In this document: positions 7,866 to 15,453 of the stretch, one piece after another | How the letters are laid out: the number at the start of each line of letters is the position of its first letter | Position numbering within the stretch: position 1 is the stretch's first letter | Origin: Marinosulfonomonas sp. | GTDB taxonomy: Bacteria; Pseudomonadota; Alphaproteobacteria; Rhodobacterales; Rhodobacteraceae | DNA length: 35,207 nucleotides | NCBI GenBank assembly: GCA_030625325.1 | Contig: DAOURA010000006.1 | Span: 1-35,207, forward strand | Reading direction: 5' to 3' | The notes under the pieces: model-generated | Database searches by the model: none | Seen by the model: only the letters and a program-made list of their open reading frames with translations | Told to the model about the DNA's origin: nothing | Program-made: the position numbers and the translations under genes

Positions 7866-8861
7866 TTATTTTAGCACCCTAGCCGCCTGGCTTCCCCGTT
7901 CCCGGTAGGGGGTTGTGTCATAGTGTGATCGATAGCATTTGGAAAAATGCGATGGTGACGCAAACCCACAGGCCAGCGCGACGTTGATCACGCTCATGTC
8001 GGTTTGCATCAAAAGGTTGCGGGCCTTTTGCAGGCGTAGTTCCATATAATACCGCTTGGGTGAGCGGTTCAGATATCGGCGGAACAGGCGTTCAAGCTGG
8101 CGGGTGGACATGCCCACATCACGGGCCAGCACCGAGGGGCTAATTGGTTCTTCAATGTTTTGTTCCATCAGCTGAATAACTTTGGACAGCTTGGGGTGAC
8201 GCACACCAATCCGGGTCGGGACAGAAAGGCGCTGTGTGTCCTGATCCGTGCGAATTGACGAATAAATCATCTGGTCGGCAACTTCGTTGGCCAGGGCCTC
8301 ACCGTGATCATCGGCGATAAGTTTAAGCATCAGGTCAATTGACGACGTGCCACCGGCCGTGGTCATCCGGCCAGCATCAATGGTGAAGACCGATTTCGTC
8401 AATTCCACATTTTCGAAGTTTTCTGAAAAACTGTCCTGATTTTCCCAGTGGATCGTCGCGCGTTTGCCACTAAGCAACCCAGCCACGGCCAATGTGTGGG
8501 ACGCGGTGCAAAGGCCGCCAATTTTGACGCCACGCCGGGCCTCTCGGCGCAACCAGTTGATCACTTTTTGGGTTGAGTTGTTGGCTATATCAACCCCGCC
8601 ACAAACCAAAATAGTATTATCACGCGGAATTTCGGCCAGGTCACTGTCCAGTGCGAACGATATTCCCGATGATGATGTGGCGCGTTCCCCGCCTTCACCA
8701 AAAATGGCCCATTCATACAGCCCGCCACCCCCGGCACGATCTGCAATCCGCAGGCAATCAACGGCACCCGCAAAGGACATCAGGGTAAACTGGTCCAGCA
8801 ATACAAATACAAACCGGCGCACACGGCGGTCCGGGGGGGGGATGTCATTCGTAATAGTCAT
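7866..8861 (-). CDS. GlxA-family transcriptional regulator (DJ-1/PfpI-like domain plus AraC HTH)
   Basis: A 331-aa regulator with an N-terminal DJ-1/PfpI-like sensing domain (about residues 12-180) and a C-terminal AraC/XylS double helix-turn-helix (about 225-325). The first domain contains NTILVCGGVDI and the conserved GGLCTASHTLAVAGLLSGKRATIHWEN block; the last contains ISPSVLARDVGMSTRQLERLFRRYL and the second helix set ALACGFASPSHFSKCYRSHY. ATG 8861 was chosen because MTITNDIPPP immediately precedes the conserved RRFVFVLLDQ; the frame stays open to 9008 but that part is not family-like. Related proteins (GbdR, CdhR, ArgR types) control use of quaternary amines or amino acids. Its position upstream of a same-strand ABC importer suggests it may control that transporter; this is not proven. 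Confidence 0.88.
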   Translation of the reverse strand: MTITNDIPPPDRRVRRFVFVLLDQFTLMSFAGAVDCLRIADRAGGGGLYEWAIFGEGGERATSSSGISFALDSDLAEIPRDNTILVCGGVDIANNSTQKVINWLRREARRGVKIGGLCTASHTLAVAGLLSGKRATIHWENQDSFSENFENVELTKSVFTIDAGRMTTAGGTSSIDLMLKLIADDHGEALANEVADQMIYSSIRTDQDTQRLSVPTRIGVRHPKLSKVIQLMEQNIEEPISPSVLARDVGMSTRQLERLFRRYLNRSPKRYYMELRLQKARNLLMQTDMSVINVALACGFASPSHFSKCYRSHYDTTPYRERGSQAARVLK

Positions 8862-9058
8862 CGCCGCATCCAACAAACAGGAACCGAAACTGAATTTCAC
8901 CGAACCAGTTTTCAACGCCTCTGGCAAGAGAATGCAGCACCAGACAGCCACTAAATTCACCTCGAAAATTATAGGCGTCACAGCGCGATCAACATTTGCG
9001 CCATTCAATGGTCTGCCCTATAAGCCAACACTGAACTTTTACCCTTGGAGCAAAGACA

Positions 9059-10429
9059 ATGACTAATTGGGCAAAATCTGGCTGGCGTTCAAAACCACGC
9101 ATTCAAATGCCGGACTATCTGGATCAGGATGCACTTAATGGTGTCGAGGCACAGCTGGCTGCCTATCCCCCGCTTGTCTTTGCGGGCGAGGTGCGCAGCC
9201 TTAAAGAATCACTGGGCCAGGCCGCCCGTGGCGAGGCGTTTTTGTTGCAGGGTGGTGATTGCGCCGAAAGTTTTGCCGAATTTTCCGCCGATAGCATTCG
9301 CGACACATTCAAGGTGATGCTGCAAATGGCGATGGTGCTGACCTATGGTGCCAAGGTGCCCGTGGTCAAAGTTGGTCGCATGGCTGGCCAGTTTGCCAAA
9401 CCACGTTCAACCCCAACCGAAACCATTGATGGCGTGGAATTGCCCAGCTTTCGTGGTGATATCATTAACGGCTTTGACTTTACGTCTAAGGACCGGATCC
9501 CGGACCCACAGCGTATGTTGCAGGCCTATACTCAGGCGGCGGCGTCACTGAACCTTGTGCGCGCGTTCAGTCAGGGGGGCTATGCCAATGTGCATCAGGT
9601 CCACGCCTGGACTTTGGGTTTCACCCAAGGGGAGGAGGCCAAGCGTTACCGCGAAGTGGCCAACCGCATTTCCGACACGCTTGATTTCATGCAGGCGGCA
9701 GGCGTAACACAGGATGCCGCCCATACCTTGCAAACGGTGGATTTTTATACCAGCCACGAAGGTCTGTTGCTGGAATACGAAGAAGCCCTGTGCCGCGTTG
9801 ATTCCACCACTGGTCTGCCTGTGGCCGGGTCCGGTCACATGCTCTGGATCGGTGACAGAACCCGTCAGCCAGACGGCGCGCATGTTGAATTTTGCCGTGG
9901 GGTTCAAAACCCTATTGGTCTGAAATGTGGGCCATCAATGACCAGTGGCCACCTGAAATCCCTGATGAACACCCTGAACCCTGAAAACGAAGCCGGGCGT
10001 CTGACATTGATTGCCCGTTTCGGGGCCGGGCAGGTGGGTGAAAACCTGCCACGTCTGATCCGGGCGGTTCAGGAAGAAGGGGCCAACGTTCTTTGGACCT
10101 GTGATCCGATGCACGGCAACACAATCAAATCGTCCACCGGCTATAAAACCCGGCCATTTGATTCAGTGCTGCGCGAAGTGCATGAATTCTTTGCCATCCA
10201 CAACGCCGAAGGCACGATCCCCGGTGGTGTGCATTTTGAAATGACAGGCAAAGACGTGACCGAATGCACCGGTGGTGTTCGTGCGGTTACAGACGAAGAC
10301 CTTTCAGATCGTTATCACACCGCGTGCGATCCACGCCTTAACGCCAGCCAGTCACTGGAACTGGCGTTTCTGGTTGCCGAAGAACTTAGCAACCGGCGTA
10401 ACGTCAAAGCACAGGCCGCAACCGGTTGA
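9059..10429 (+). CDS. Class II 3-deoxy-7-phosphoheptulonate (DAHP) synthase
   Basis: Condenses phosphoenolpyruvate and erythrose 4-phosphate to DAHP, the first step of the shikimate pathway. The 456-aa length and motifs identify the plant/Mycobacterium-like class II enzyme: the metal-binding cysteine in [11 protein letters not shown] (C68), [13 protein letters not shown], and, further on, VGIKCGPS-like [30 protein letters not shown] and [14 protein letters not shown], which supply the other metal ligands and substrate arginines. ATG 9059 follows a GGAG site. The upstream gene is divergent, leaving a 197-base shared promoter region. It converges with the PAS_5 gene, their stops forming the palindrome TGATCA. 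Different genomes name this enzyme aroG, aroF or aroH, so I leave the symbol blank. A later pathway enzyme, aroQ, sits at 14.2 kb. Confidence 0.95.
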   Translation: MTNWAKSGWRSKPRIQMPDYLDQDALNGVEAQLAAYPPLVFAGEVRSLKESLGQAARGEAFLLQGGDCAESFAEFSADSIRDTFKVMLQMAMVLTYGAKVPVVKVGRMAGQFAKPRSTPTETIDGVELPSFRGDIINGFDFTSKDRIPDPQRMLQAYTQAAASLNLVRAFSQGGYANVHQVHAWTLGFTQGEEAKRYREVANRISDTLDFMQAAGVTQDAAHTLQTVDFYTSHEGLLLEYEEALCRVDSTTGLPVAGSGHMLWIGDRTRQPDGAHVEFCRGVQNPIGLKCGPSMTSGHLKSLMNTLNPENEAGRLTLIARFGAGQVGENLPRLIRAVQEEGANVLWTCDPMHGNTIKSSTGYKTRPFDSVLREVHEFFAIHNAEGTIPGGVHFEMTGKDVTECTGGVRAVTDEDLSDRYHTACDPRLNASQSLELAFLVAEELSNRRNVKAQAATG

Positions 10430-11116
10430 TCAGGCGTTACTGACAACCAATTTCAGGGCCGGGCGGTTTTCGTCCGGCCTTTTTGGTGGGGCCTTATGCA
10501 CAAACGGGGGCACCGGTTCACAAAAGGCCATTTTAGGGCGGGGTGGCACAGCTGCCCCCACGGGCAAGGCCAGCCCCGGATCACGAACTCGGATTGCTTT
10601 AATTTCCAAACGCCTTGGCTGGCGACCAATATCACCACAACTTTGCAAACACCCCAGAATGCGCGTCACCTGTCCGTGGTCGTCAACAAGTGGCGCCAAC
10701 AGCATTTTAGCGCTCAAAAAACCCCAGTCAAAGCCCGGCTTGCCTGCCAGATCCAGTTCGGCGATACAAATGTTTGTGCAAACATCTGCAATTACCTGAC
10801 CAATCTGTTTGCGCGCATCGGGGACAAACAGGGATGAAATGGGCATTCCGCGCACGTCCAGCCCCATCAGGGTATTCAGGTGGTTCCCGGCAATGCGAAA
10901 CCGTCCTGTTCCCGGCGCGATATATTCCAGAATAAAGGTGTATGAAAGGGCCGCTTCAATCCCTTGCGGGTTCAGCGCGCCACGCGCCGGAACAAAACCG
11001 CCATCGCACAGGCCGCTCCAATACCCTTCGACCTGCGCAACAGCCGGAAAGCCCAAATATTCTTTGGGGATGCCCTTAATCTGAACAATGTTTGATTTTA
11101 CACCCGTTGCGGCCAT
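10430..11116 (-). CDS. PAS_5-type PAS domain protein
   Basis: A 228-aa soluble protein matching the PAS_5 pattern common in alphaproteobacteria: an N-terminal segment with YWSGLCDGGFVPARGALNPQGIEAALSYTFILEYIAPGTGRFRIAG, typical of the family (W...R..P.RA.ldP..i...L...fll). No kinase, HTH or output domain is visible, and the C-terminal ~60 residues are Pro/Arg-rich and probably flexible. It may be a small sensor of unknown ligand. ATG 11116 has an AGGTG site nearby. Its last bases overlap the terminator of the convergent DAHP synthase, so part of the C-terminus is read from the terminator hairpin. Its own terminator is not evident. Confidence 0.8.
   Translation of the reverse strand: MAATGVKSNIVQIKGIPKEYLGFPAVAQVEGYWSGLCDGGFVPARGALNPQGIEAALSYTFILEYIAPGTGRFRIAGNHLNTLMGLDVRGMPISSLFVPDARKQIGQVIADVCTNICIAELDLAGKPGFDWGFLSAKMLLAPLVDDHGQVTRILGCLQSCGDIGRQPRRLEIKAIRVRDPGLALPVGAAVPPRPKMAFCEPVPPFVHKAPPKRPDENRPALKLVVSNA
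10457..10484 (+). terminator. Terminator of the DAHP synthase gene, inside the convergent PAS_5 coding region
   Basis: The stem GGCCGGGC / GTCCGGCC (one G-T wobble) with a 7-base loop is followed by TTTTT on the plus strand, 28 bases after the DAHP synthase stop. The whole element lies in the last codons of the opposite-strand PAS_5 gene. Confidence 0.8.
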
Positions 11117-11175
11117 GTCATTACACCTGTTAATCTGGTGTTACCCTGATTCACTGTTCCAGAGTTCACCGTCTA

Positions 11176-11262
11176 TTAACCATTACGTCAAAAATACTTA
11201 CCGATGTCTTAATATGGCACAGTTTATAGCAAATGCAGGATGAAAAAATATTAAATGGTTAA
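11176..11262. promoter_or_regulatory. Two opposed TTAACCAT octamers upstream of yicC
   Basis: TTAACCAT occurs at 11176-11183 and its complement at 11255-11262, just before the yicC start. The octamer resembles the half-site reported for the alphaproteobacterial cell-cycle regulator CtrA. A GANTC site (GATTC, about 11149) also lies in this gap. Regulation by CtrA is inference from the motif alone. Confidence 0.3.
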
Positions 11263-11267
11263 CTACT

Positions 11268-12173
11268 ATGAATAAGCCAGCAATACATTCGATGACCGGT
11301 TTTGCGTCAACCAAAGGCGCAGGCGAGGGGTTTAGTTGGGCCTGGGATATCCGCTCAGTTAATGCGCGCGGGCTGGATGCACGGCTGCGTTTGCCCGATT
11401 GGATCGAAGGGCTGGAAACGGCCCTGCGCCCGATTGTGAAAAAAGCCGCAGAGCGTGGAAATATCAACCTGACACTAAAGGTGTTGCGCGATGACAGGGA
11501 CCAAACCCTGGCGGTGGACCCGGTCGCCCTAAAGGGCGTTCTGGCGGCAGTGCAGCAGGTGGAAGACAGCGCATTTGCAGAACACGGCATAAAACTGGCC
11601 CTGACGTCTGCGGCTGAAATTCTGAATATGCGCACCATAACCGATGGTACACCGGCCGAGATGAACACCAGAAAGCTGGTAAAACTTTTATGCCACGATA
11701 TCGATAAATTGTTGTACAATTTCAATTCGATGCGACAGGCAGAGGGCCGCGTCCTTGCCACAATAATTCATGAACAGCTGGACCAGATCACAGAGCTGAC
11801 AATCGCCGCCGCCAAGGCCACCGAGATGCGGCGTGTGAAGGCAAAACTGGCTTTGCATAAAAAACTGGCCCTGATCGTGGAAAATGTCGACGGGGCAGAC
11901 CCCGACCGTGTTGCACAGGAATTGGCGATCATTGCAGTCAAGGCCGATGTGACCGAAGAAATTGACCGCTTGAAAATCCATGTTAAATCCGCCCGCGACC
12001 TGTTGAAGGCGGCCGGGCCGGTCGGGCGCAAGCTGGATTTCCTTAGTCAGGAATTCAACCGTGAGGCCAATACCCTGTGCTCCAAGGCACAATCCAGCGA
12101 TCTTACACGCATCGGGCTTGACCTGAAGGCGGTGATAGACCAGATGCGCGAGCAGGTACAAAACGTGGAGTAA
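11268..12173 (+). CDS. yicC: YicC-family endoribonuclease
   Basis: Member of the YicC/YloC family, which has recently been shown to include endoribonucleases acting in RNA turnover. The 301-aa protein begins with SMTGFAS, the family's N-terminal hallmark, followed by W-IRSVNARGLDARLRLP. Its C-terminal DUF1732 region contains IAVKADVTEEIDRLKIHVKS and GRKLDFLSQEFNREANTLCSKAQSSDLTRIGLDLKAVIDQMREQVQNVE, a nearly invariant ending for the family. ATG 11268 is eight residues ahead of MTGFAS; the later ATG at 11292 is also possible. It ends 3 bases before gmk, an arrangement common in alphaproteobacteria. Confidence 0.93.
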   Translation: MNKPAIHSMTGFASTKGAGEGFSWAWDIRSVNARGLDARLRLPDWIEGLETALRPIVKKAAERGNINLTLKVLRDDRDQTLAVDPVALKGVLAAVQQVEDSAFAEHGIKLALTSAAEILNMRTITDGTPAEMNTRKLVKLLCHDIDKLLYNFNSMRQAEGRVLATIIHEQLDQITELTIAAAKATEMRRVKAKLALHKKLALIVENVDGADPDRVAQELAIIAVKADVTEEIDRLKIHVKSARDLLKAAGPVGRKLDFLSQEFNREANTLCSKAQSSDLTRIGLDLKAVIDQMREQVQNVE

Positions 12174-12176
12174 CCC

Positions 12177-12818
12177 ATGGAGCAGCGGCGCGGCCTGTTA
12201 CTGATCATCTCGTCCCCTTCGGGGGCGGGGAAATCTACCCTGTCCCAAAGGTTGCGCCACTGGGACCCCACAATCAGGTTTTCCGTTTCGGCCACCACCC
12301 GCAAACCACGCAAGGGCGAGGTTGACGGCGAAGATTACTATTTCCGCAGCCGCGCCGAATTTGAAAGCATGGTTGATAGCGGCGAAATGTTGGAACACGC
12401 CGAAGTTTTTGGAAATTACTATGGCTCACCGATGGGGCCAGTTTCTGACGCCATGTCCGCCGGTGCCGACACGTTGTTTGATATCGACTGGCAGGGCGGG
12501 CAACAGATCCGCAATTCTGCATTGGGCAAGGACGTTGTGTCGATCTTTATTTTGCCGCCCTCGATGGCCGAACTGGAAAACCGCCTGCGAACCCGCGGGC
12601 AGGACACTGATGCGGTAATCACCGGGCGCATGGCCAAAAGCCAGGCAGAAATTTCCCACTGGGCAGAATATGACTATGTGCTGGTGAACCGTGATCTGGA
12701 CGAGGCCGAGGCCCAATTGCGCACCATACTGACGGCCGAACGGTTGCGCCGGGGGCGGCAGCCGCAGCTTTCGGATTTTGTCCGTTCTCTGGATCAGGAA
12801 TTCAAGGACAGATCATGA
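12177..12818 (+). CDS. gmk: Guanylate kinase
   Basis: Phosphorylates GMP to GDP with ATP, feeding GTP, dGTP and (p)ppGpp pools. The 213-aa protein has the P-loop [10 protein letters not shown] at residues 12-21 (the first Gly of the usual SGPSGVGKST is Ser), the GMP-binding block [29 protein letters not shown], and the Walker B-like LFDIDWQGG. It lies 3 bases after yicC and overlaps the next gene by an ATGA junction. Confidence 0.96.
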   Translation: MEQRRGLLLIISSPSGAGKSTLSQRLRHWDPTIRFSVSATTRKPRKGEVDGEDYYFRSRAEFESMVDSGEMLEHAEVFGNYYGSPMGPVSDAMSAGADTLFDIDWQGGQQIRNSALGKDVVSIFILPPSMAELENRLRTRGQDTDAVITGRMAKSQAEISHWAEYDYVLVNRDLDEAEAQLRTILTAERLRRGRQPQLSDFVRSLDQEFKDRS

Positions 12819-13342
12819 CAATTTATGCCCTGGGCAAACATCGCCCCCAATTCCCCGATGATGGCGATTACTGGGTGGCACCCGATGCCAACCTAATCGG
12901 GCGGATCATTCTGGGGTCTGGTGCGTCTGTTTGGTTCGGGTCAACCCTGCGCGGGGATAATGAAATTATTAATGTGGGGCAGGGCACCAACATTCAGGAA
13001 AACTGTGTTTTGCATACGGATATGGGCTATCCGATGACCATTGGTGCAAATTGCACCGTCGGCCACAAGGCAATGCTGCACGGCTGTACCATCGGCCAGC
13101 AAAGCCTGATCGGCATGGGGGCAACTATTTTGAACGGCGCTGTGATTGGTAAGAACTGCCTGATCGGGGCCGGGGCGCTGATTACAGAAGGCAAAGAAAT
13201 CCCTGACGGATCACTGGTTATGGGGGCGCCGGGTAAGGTTGTGCGTCAACTGGACGAAAAAACCATTTCGGCACTGCTGGATTCAGCCAAAAGTTATCAA
13301 AAGAATATGCGTCGATTTCAGGCCGACCTGGTGCCGCTGTGA
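12815..13342 (+). CDS. Gamma-carbonic anhydrase-like protein (left-handed beta-helix)
   Basis: A 175-aa trimeric beta-helix protein of the gamma-CA/YrdA/PaaY family. Hexapeptide repeats run through residues 30-145 (for example [25 protein letters not shown]). The three metal-binding histidines are visible as H67 (NCVLHTD), H84 and H89 ([10 protein letters not shown]), so a metal site is probably intact. Whether it hydrates CO2 or has another role is open, since many family members have no measured activity. Its ATG overlaps the gmk stop (ATGA), making it the third gene of the yicC-gmk operon. It converges on the next gene with a hairpin between. Confidence 0.9.
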   Translation: MTIYALGKHRPQFPDDGDYWVAPDANLIGRIILGSGASVWFGSTLRGDNEIINVGQGTNIQENCVLHTDMGYPMTIGANCTVGHKAMLHGCTIGQQSLIGMGATILNGAVIGKNCLIGAGALITEGKEIPDGSLVMGAPGKVVRQLDEKTISALLDSAKSYQKNMRRFQADLVPL

Positions 13343-13344
13343 CC

Positions 13345-13361
13345 GCCTGACCATTTCAGGC
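13345..13361. terminator. Small hairpin between convergent genes
   Basis: The perfect 6-bp stem GCCTGA / TCAGGC with a 5-base loop lies directly after the gamma-CA stop and is followed by AGTTTT on the plus strand. It overlaps the last codons of the opposite-strand gene. It is weak as a terminator. Confidence 0.4.
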
Positions 13362-13769
13362 AGTTTTGAAAACTATATCTATATCCAAATACGGGCAGAG
13401 CCTGTTTAGCTCCGAAATTATCTGTGTCTGGCGCGGTATTTTATCTGAAATGATGCAATAGCGGCCATTGTAACCCAGGTTTTGCAAAATAAGTGCAACT
13501 TCATGACAATCAAAAGTCGGGCAGAACAGGGAGGAAATGACGACTGACGGCCGATATCTGGCCAACAGCTCGCTATTCAAATTTCTGATATTTGAAAACA
13601 CAAACTGCAGATCATTGGAACCCAACATATCCAGATTAATGTTGTTAGGCTTATTACAAACGACCAATGCAACTGGCGTTTTAAAGGTAACCGCCACCGG
13701 GTCACGTTCTAATACATCCGGTTCCGTGCCTTTGTTAGCGGATAGGTGGAAAACCTCTTTTACCATCAT
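13356..13769 (-). CDS. Receiver-like protein without phosphoacceptor Asp (function unknown)
   Basis: A 137-aa protein (ATG 13769; a second ATG at 13766 has better spacing from the GGGA site, and a TTG at 13772 is also in frame). I do not recognise a named family. The last ~105 residues alternate in a way that fits a CheY-like fold: beta PVALVVC, beta LQFVFS, helix NSELLARYR, beta PSVVISSLF, helix CHEVALILQNLG, beta GRYCIIS, and helix IISELNRLCPYLDIDIVF. Where a true receiver has its phosphorylated Asp after the third strand, this one has Ser-Ser. It is therefore at most a pseudo-receiver, a protein-interaction or small-ligand module. Similar proteins with a GRY...P...E...CP.LD.D pattern are, as far as I recall, common in Rhodobacteraceae. 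The gene is AT-rich compared with its neighbours and is preceded by operator-like repeats. Confidence 0.6.
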   Translation of the reverse strand: MMVKEVFHLSANKGTEPDVLERDPVAVTFKTPVALVVCNKPNNINLDMLGSNDLQFVFSNIRNLNSELLARYRPSVVISSLFCPTFDCHEVALILQNLGYNGRYCIISDKIPRQTQIISELNRLCPYLDIDIVFKTA

Positions 13770-13786
13770 CAAGTCCCGTACATTCT

Positions 13787-13816
13787 TAGTGCTTTATAGT
13801 GCATTCTTAGTGCATT
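13787..13816 (-). promoter_or_regulatory. Three tandem 9-bp repeats spaced one helical turn (operator-like iterons)
   Basis: TAGTGCTTT (13787), TAGTGCATT (13797) and TAGTGCATT (13808) recur with start spacings of 10 and 11 bases. They end about 18 bases upstream of the pseudo-receiver start. A minus-strand TATAAA, a possible -10, sits between the first two (13793-13798), so a bound protein would cover the core promoter. Confidence 0.55.
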
Positions 13817-13940
13817 GATTTTCCGTGTCACCAACAAAGACGCCTTAAGGTTGCAATTCTATTGAACTTAATTTGATTTGCAATTTAAATAATAGCCTTT
13901 GCCAGTGGAAGCGTACTTCAGGGGCACTACGCATAGCGCT

Positions 13941-13980
13941 CATAATATGTATTATGTTAAATATAAATATCATTATTTAT
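13941..13980. promoter_or_regulatory. Two neighbouring AT-rich palindromes
   Basis: CATAATA-TG-TATTATG (13941-13956) and ATAAATA-TCAT-TATTTAT (13963-13980) are perfect 7-bp dyads whose centres are 23 bases apart, close to two helical turns. They lie 210-250 bases upstream of aroQ. They could bind dimeric regulators or simply reflect low base complexity. Confidence 0.35.
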
Positions 13981-14189
13981 CTTATACTTAGGGGTTAACT
14001 TAAAACCACTATGTAAACGCATGGCCCGTACGGTCGTTGTTTTTAGATGATTTCATCATCGCGGGCCCCAAATTGAAGAGATACAACCTGTAACATACAT
14101 TCTGCGTCTCGGAATAAAATCCCGTCATGTCCCCCAAACGCTCGTATTTTTGGACTCTACCCAATATGATAAGAAAAAAGGACTTCTTA

Positions 14190-14630
14190 ATGTTATCGCT
14201 TCTTATTCTAAATGGCCCTAACCTAAATCTTCTTGGCACACGTCAACCCAAGGTTTACGGCAAAACCACGCTGTCGGAAATCGAAGCGATGTGTGTTTCC
14301 ATTGCCACCAAAGCCGGTGCCAGCGCGACCTGTGTTCAGTCAAACCACGAAGGTGCGCTGATTGATGCCATCCATGACGCGCGCGCCAAACATGACGGCA
14401 TTGTCCTGAACGCCGGGGCCTATACACACACGTCCGTTGCCCTGATGGATGCAATTGCCTCCACCCAGATACCAACGGTCGAATTGCACCTGTCAAACAT
14501 CCATGCCCGCGAAGAATTTCGCCATAAATCCTATATTGCCCCTGTGGCCATAGGCCAAATTTGTGGTTTCGGGCCAGATGGTTACAGGCTGGCGATTGAG
14601 GCGTTGGTTGCGCATCTTTCGAAAGCTTAG
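14190..14630 (+). CDS. aroQ: Type II 3-dehydroquinate dehydratase
   Basis: Dehydrates 3-dehydroquinate to 3-dehydroshikimate, third step of the shikimate pathway, as a dodecamer. The 146-aa protein begins LSLLILNGPNLNLLGTRQPKVYG, the type II signature, with the catalytic Tyr in VYG, and later shows QSNHEGALIDAIHDA, ILNAGAYTHTSVALMDAI, VELHLSNIHAREEFRHKS and ICGFGPDGYRLAIEAL. I chose ATG 14190 because it immediately precedes the conserved start and has AAGGA 7-8 bases upstream. In alphaproteobacteria aroQ is usually followed by accB-accC; here a LuxR-type regulator follows after 2 bases, which is unusual. Confidence 0.95.
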   Translation: MLSLLILNGPNLNLLGTRQPKVYGKTTLSEIEAMCVSIATKAGASATCVQSNHEGALIDAIHDARAKHDGIVLNAGAYTHTSVALMDAIASTQIPTVELHLSNIHAREEFRHKSYIAPVAIGQICGFGPDGYRLAIEALVAHLSKA

Positions 14631-14632
14631 GA

Positions 14633-15379
14633 ATGATTCTCGACTTTCTGGAAAAGCTGCACGAAAAACGTACAGGTGGCGAGGTTTGGCAGCTTTTGCT
14701 GACCCAACTGAATGAATTTGGCTTCGACCGCGCACTTTATGGCTATACCCGTTTTCGAACGCCTCAGTCCTTTGGTCACCGTGAAGACATTTTGATTTTA
14801 AGCAACCATTCCGACGAATATATGAAGCAGTTCATTGATGGCGGCATGTATTTTGACGCCCCCATGGTGAATTGGGCTCTTGATAATGTAGGGGCACGAA
14901 GTTGGAGCATGGTGCAAAATAACCCTGAGGCATTAAGTGACCGGCAGCGAGAAATCGTTGCGTTCAATAAATCTATGGGGATCAAGGCTGGCTATAGCAT
15001 TAGTTTCAAAGATATTTCCAGCCGCACAAAGGGTGCAATCGGTCTGGTCGCCAAACCGGAAATGACCCAGCAGGATGTTGATGATCTGTGGCTGGATCAG
15101 GGCCGCACAATCACGCAAATATGTAATGTCGCGCACCTAAAGATGAGCAACCTGCCCTACGCATCCCTTCACCGCACCCTGACCAGCCGCCAGCGCGAAG
15201 TTTTGGAATGGGTCGGTGATGGTAAAACCACGCAAGATATTGCGACCATAATGGGCCTGACCGCGGCGACTATTGAAAAACATTCGCGTCTTGCACGTGC
15301 TGCACTTGGTGTTGAAACCACCGCACAGGCGGTCTTAAAAGCGTCCTATTACAACCAGATTTTTGTTCTGAGCGAATAA
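14633..15379 (+). CDS. LuxR-type regulator with autoinducer-binding domain (LuxR solo)
   Basis: A 248-aa transcription factor with an autoinducer-binding domain (about residues 10-165) and a GerE/LuxR helix-turn-helix (about 182-240: LTSRQREVLEWVGDGKTTQDIATIMGLTAATIEKHSRLARAALG). Of the residues that hold acyl-homoserine lactones in TraR/LuxR, Trp57 aligns with Y63, Tyr61 with F67, Asp70 with A76, Pro71 with P77, and Trp85 with W91. So the Asp that hydrogen-bonds the lactone amide appears replaced by Ala in the FDAPMV segment. No luxI-type synthase lies in the window. It may sense a non-AHL ligand, or an AHL in a changed mode. It starts 2 bases after aroQ, so the two are probably cotranscribed, and the only strong terminator is 250 bases beyond its stop. 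Confidence 0.88.
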   Translation: MILDFLEKLHEKRTGGEVWQLLLTQLNEFGFDRALYGYTRFRTPQSFGHREDILILSNHSDEYMKQFIDGGMYFDAPMVNWALDNVGARSWSMVQNNPEALSDRQREIVAFNKSMGIKAGYSISFKDISSRTKGAIGLVAKPEMTQQDVDDLWLDQGRTITQICNVAHLKMSNLPYASLHRTLTSRQREVLEWVGDGKTTQDIATIMGLTAATIEKHSRLARAALGVETTAQAVLKASYYNQIFVLSE

Positions 15380-15453
15380 TAATGCAGCACTACCACAAGA
15401 GGTATGGAAAACCTTACTTTTACTTCTGCGGTAATTAGTGTCAAAGTGAGACT

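Larger units (their letters stand above)
13770..14189. other. AT-rich 420-base gene-free region
   Basis: No believable protein gene is present; open frames here are shadows. The stretch is visibly AT-rich and separates two divergent genes. It contains three 9-bp repeats near the left edge, a TTGCAATT direct repeat (13851-13858 and 13878-13885), two AT-rich palindromes (13941-13956, 13963-13980), and a GATGAT-TTC-ATCATC dyad (14046-14060). This concentration suggests an elaborate two-way control region for the pseudo-receiver gene and for aroQ-luxR. Confidence 0.6.

Noticed and set aside
8862-9008. Extended N-terminus of the GlxA-type regulator
   Set aside because: The extra 49 residues are not family-like and would occupy most of the shared promoter region with the DAHP synthase gene.
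14009-14239. 76-codon minus-strand frame overlapping the aroQ start
   Set aside because: It covers the aroQ ribosome-binding site and first codons, has no similarity to known proteins, and is best seen as a shadow.
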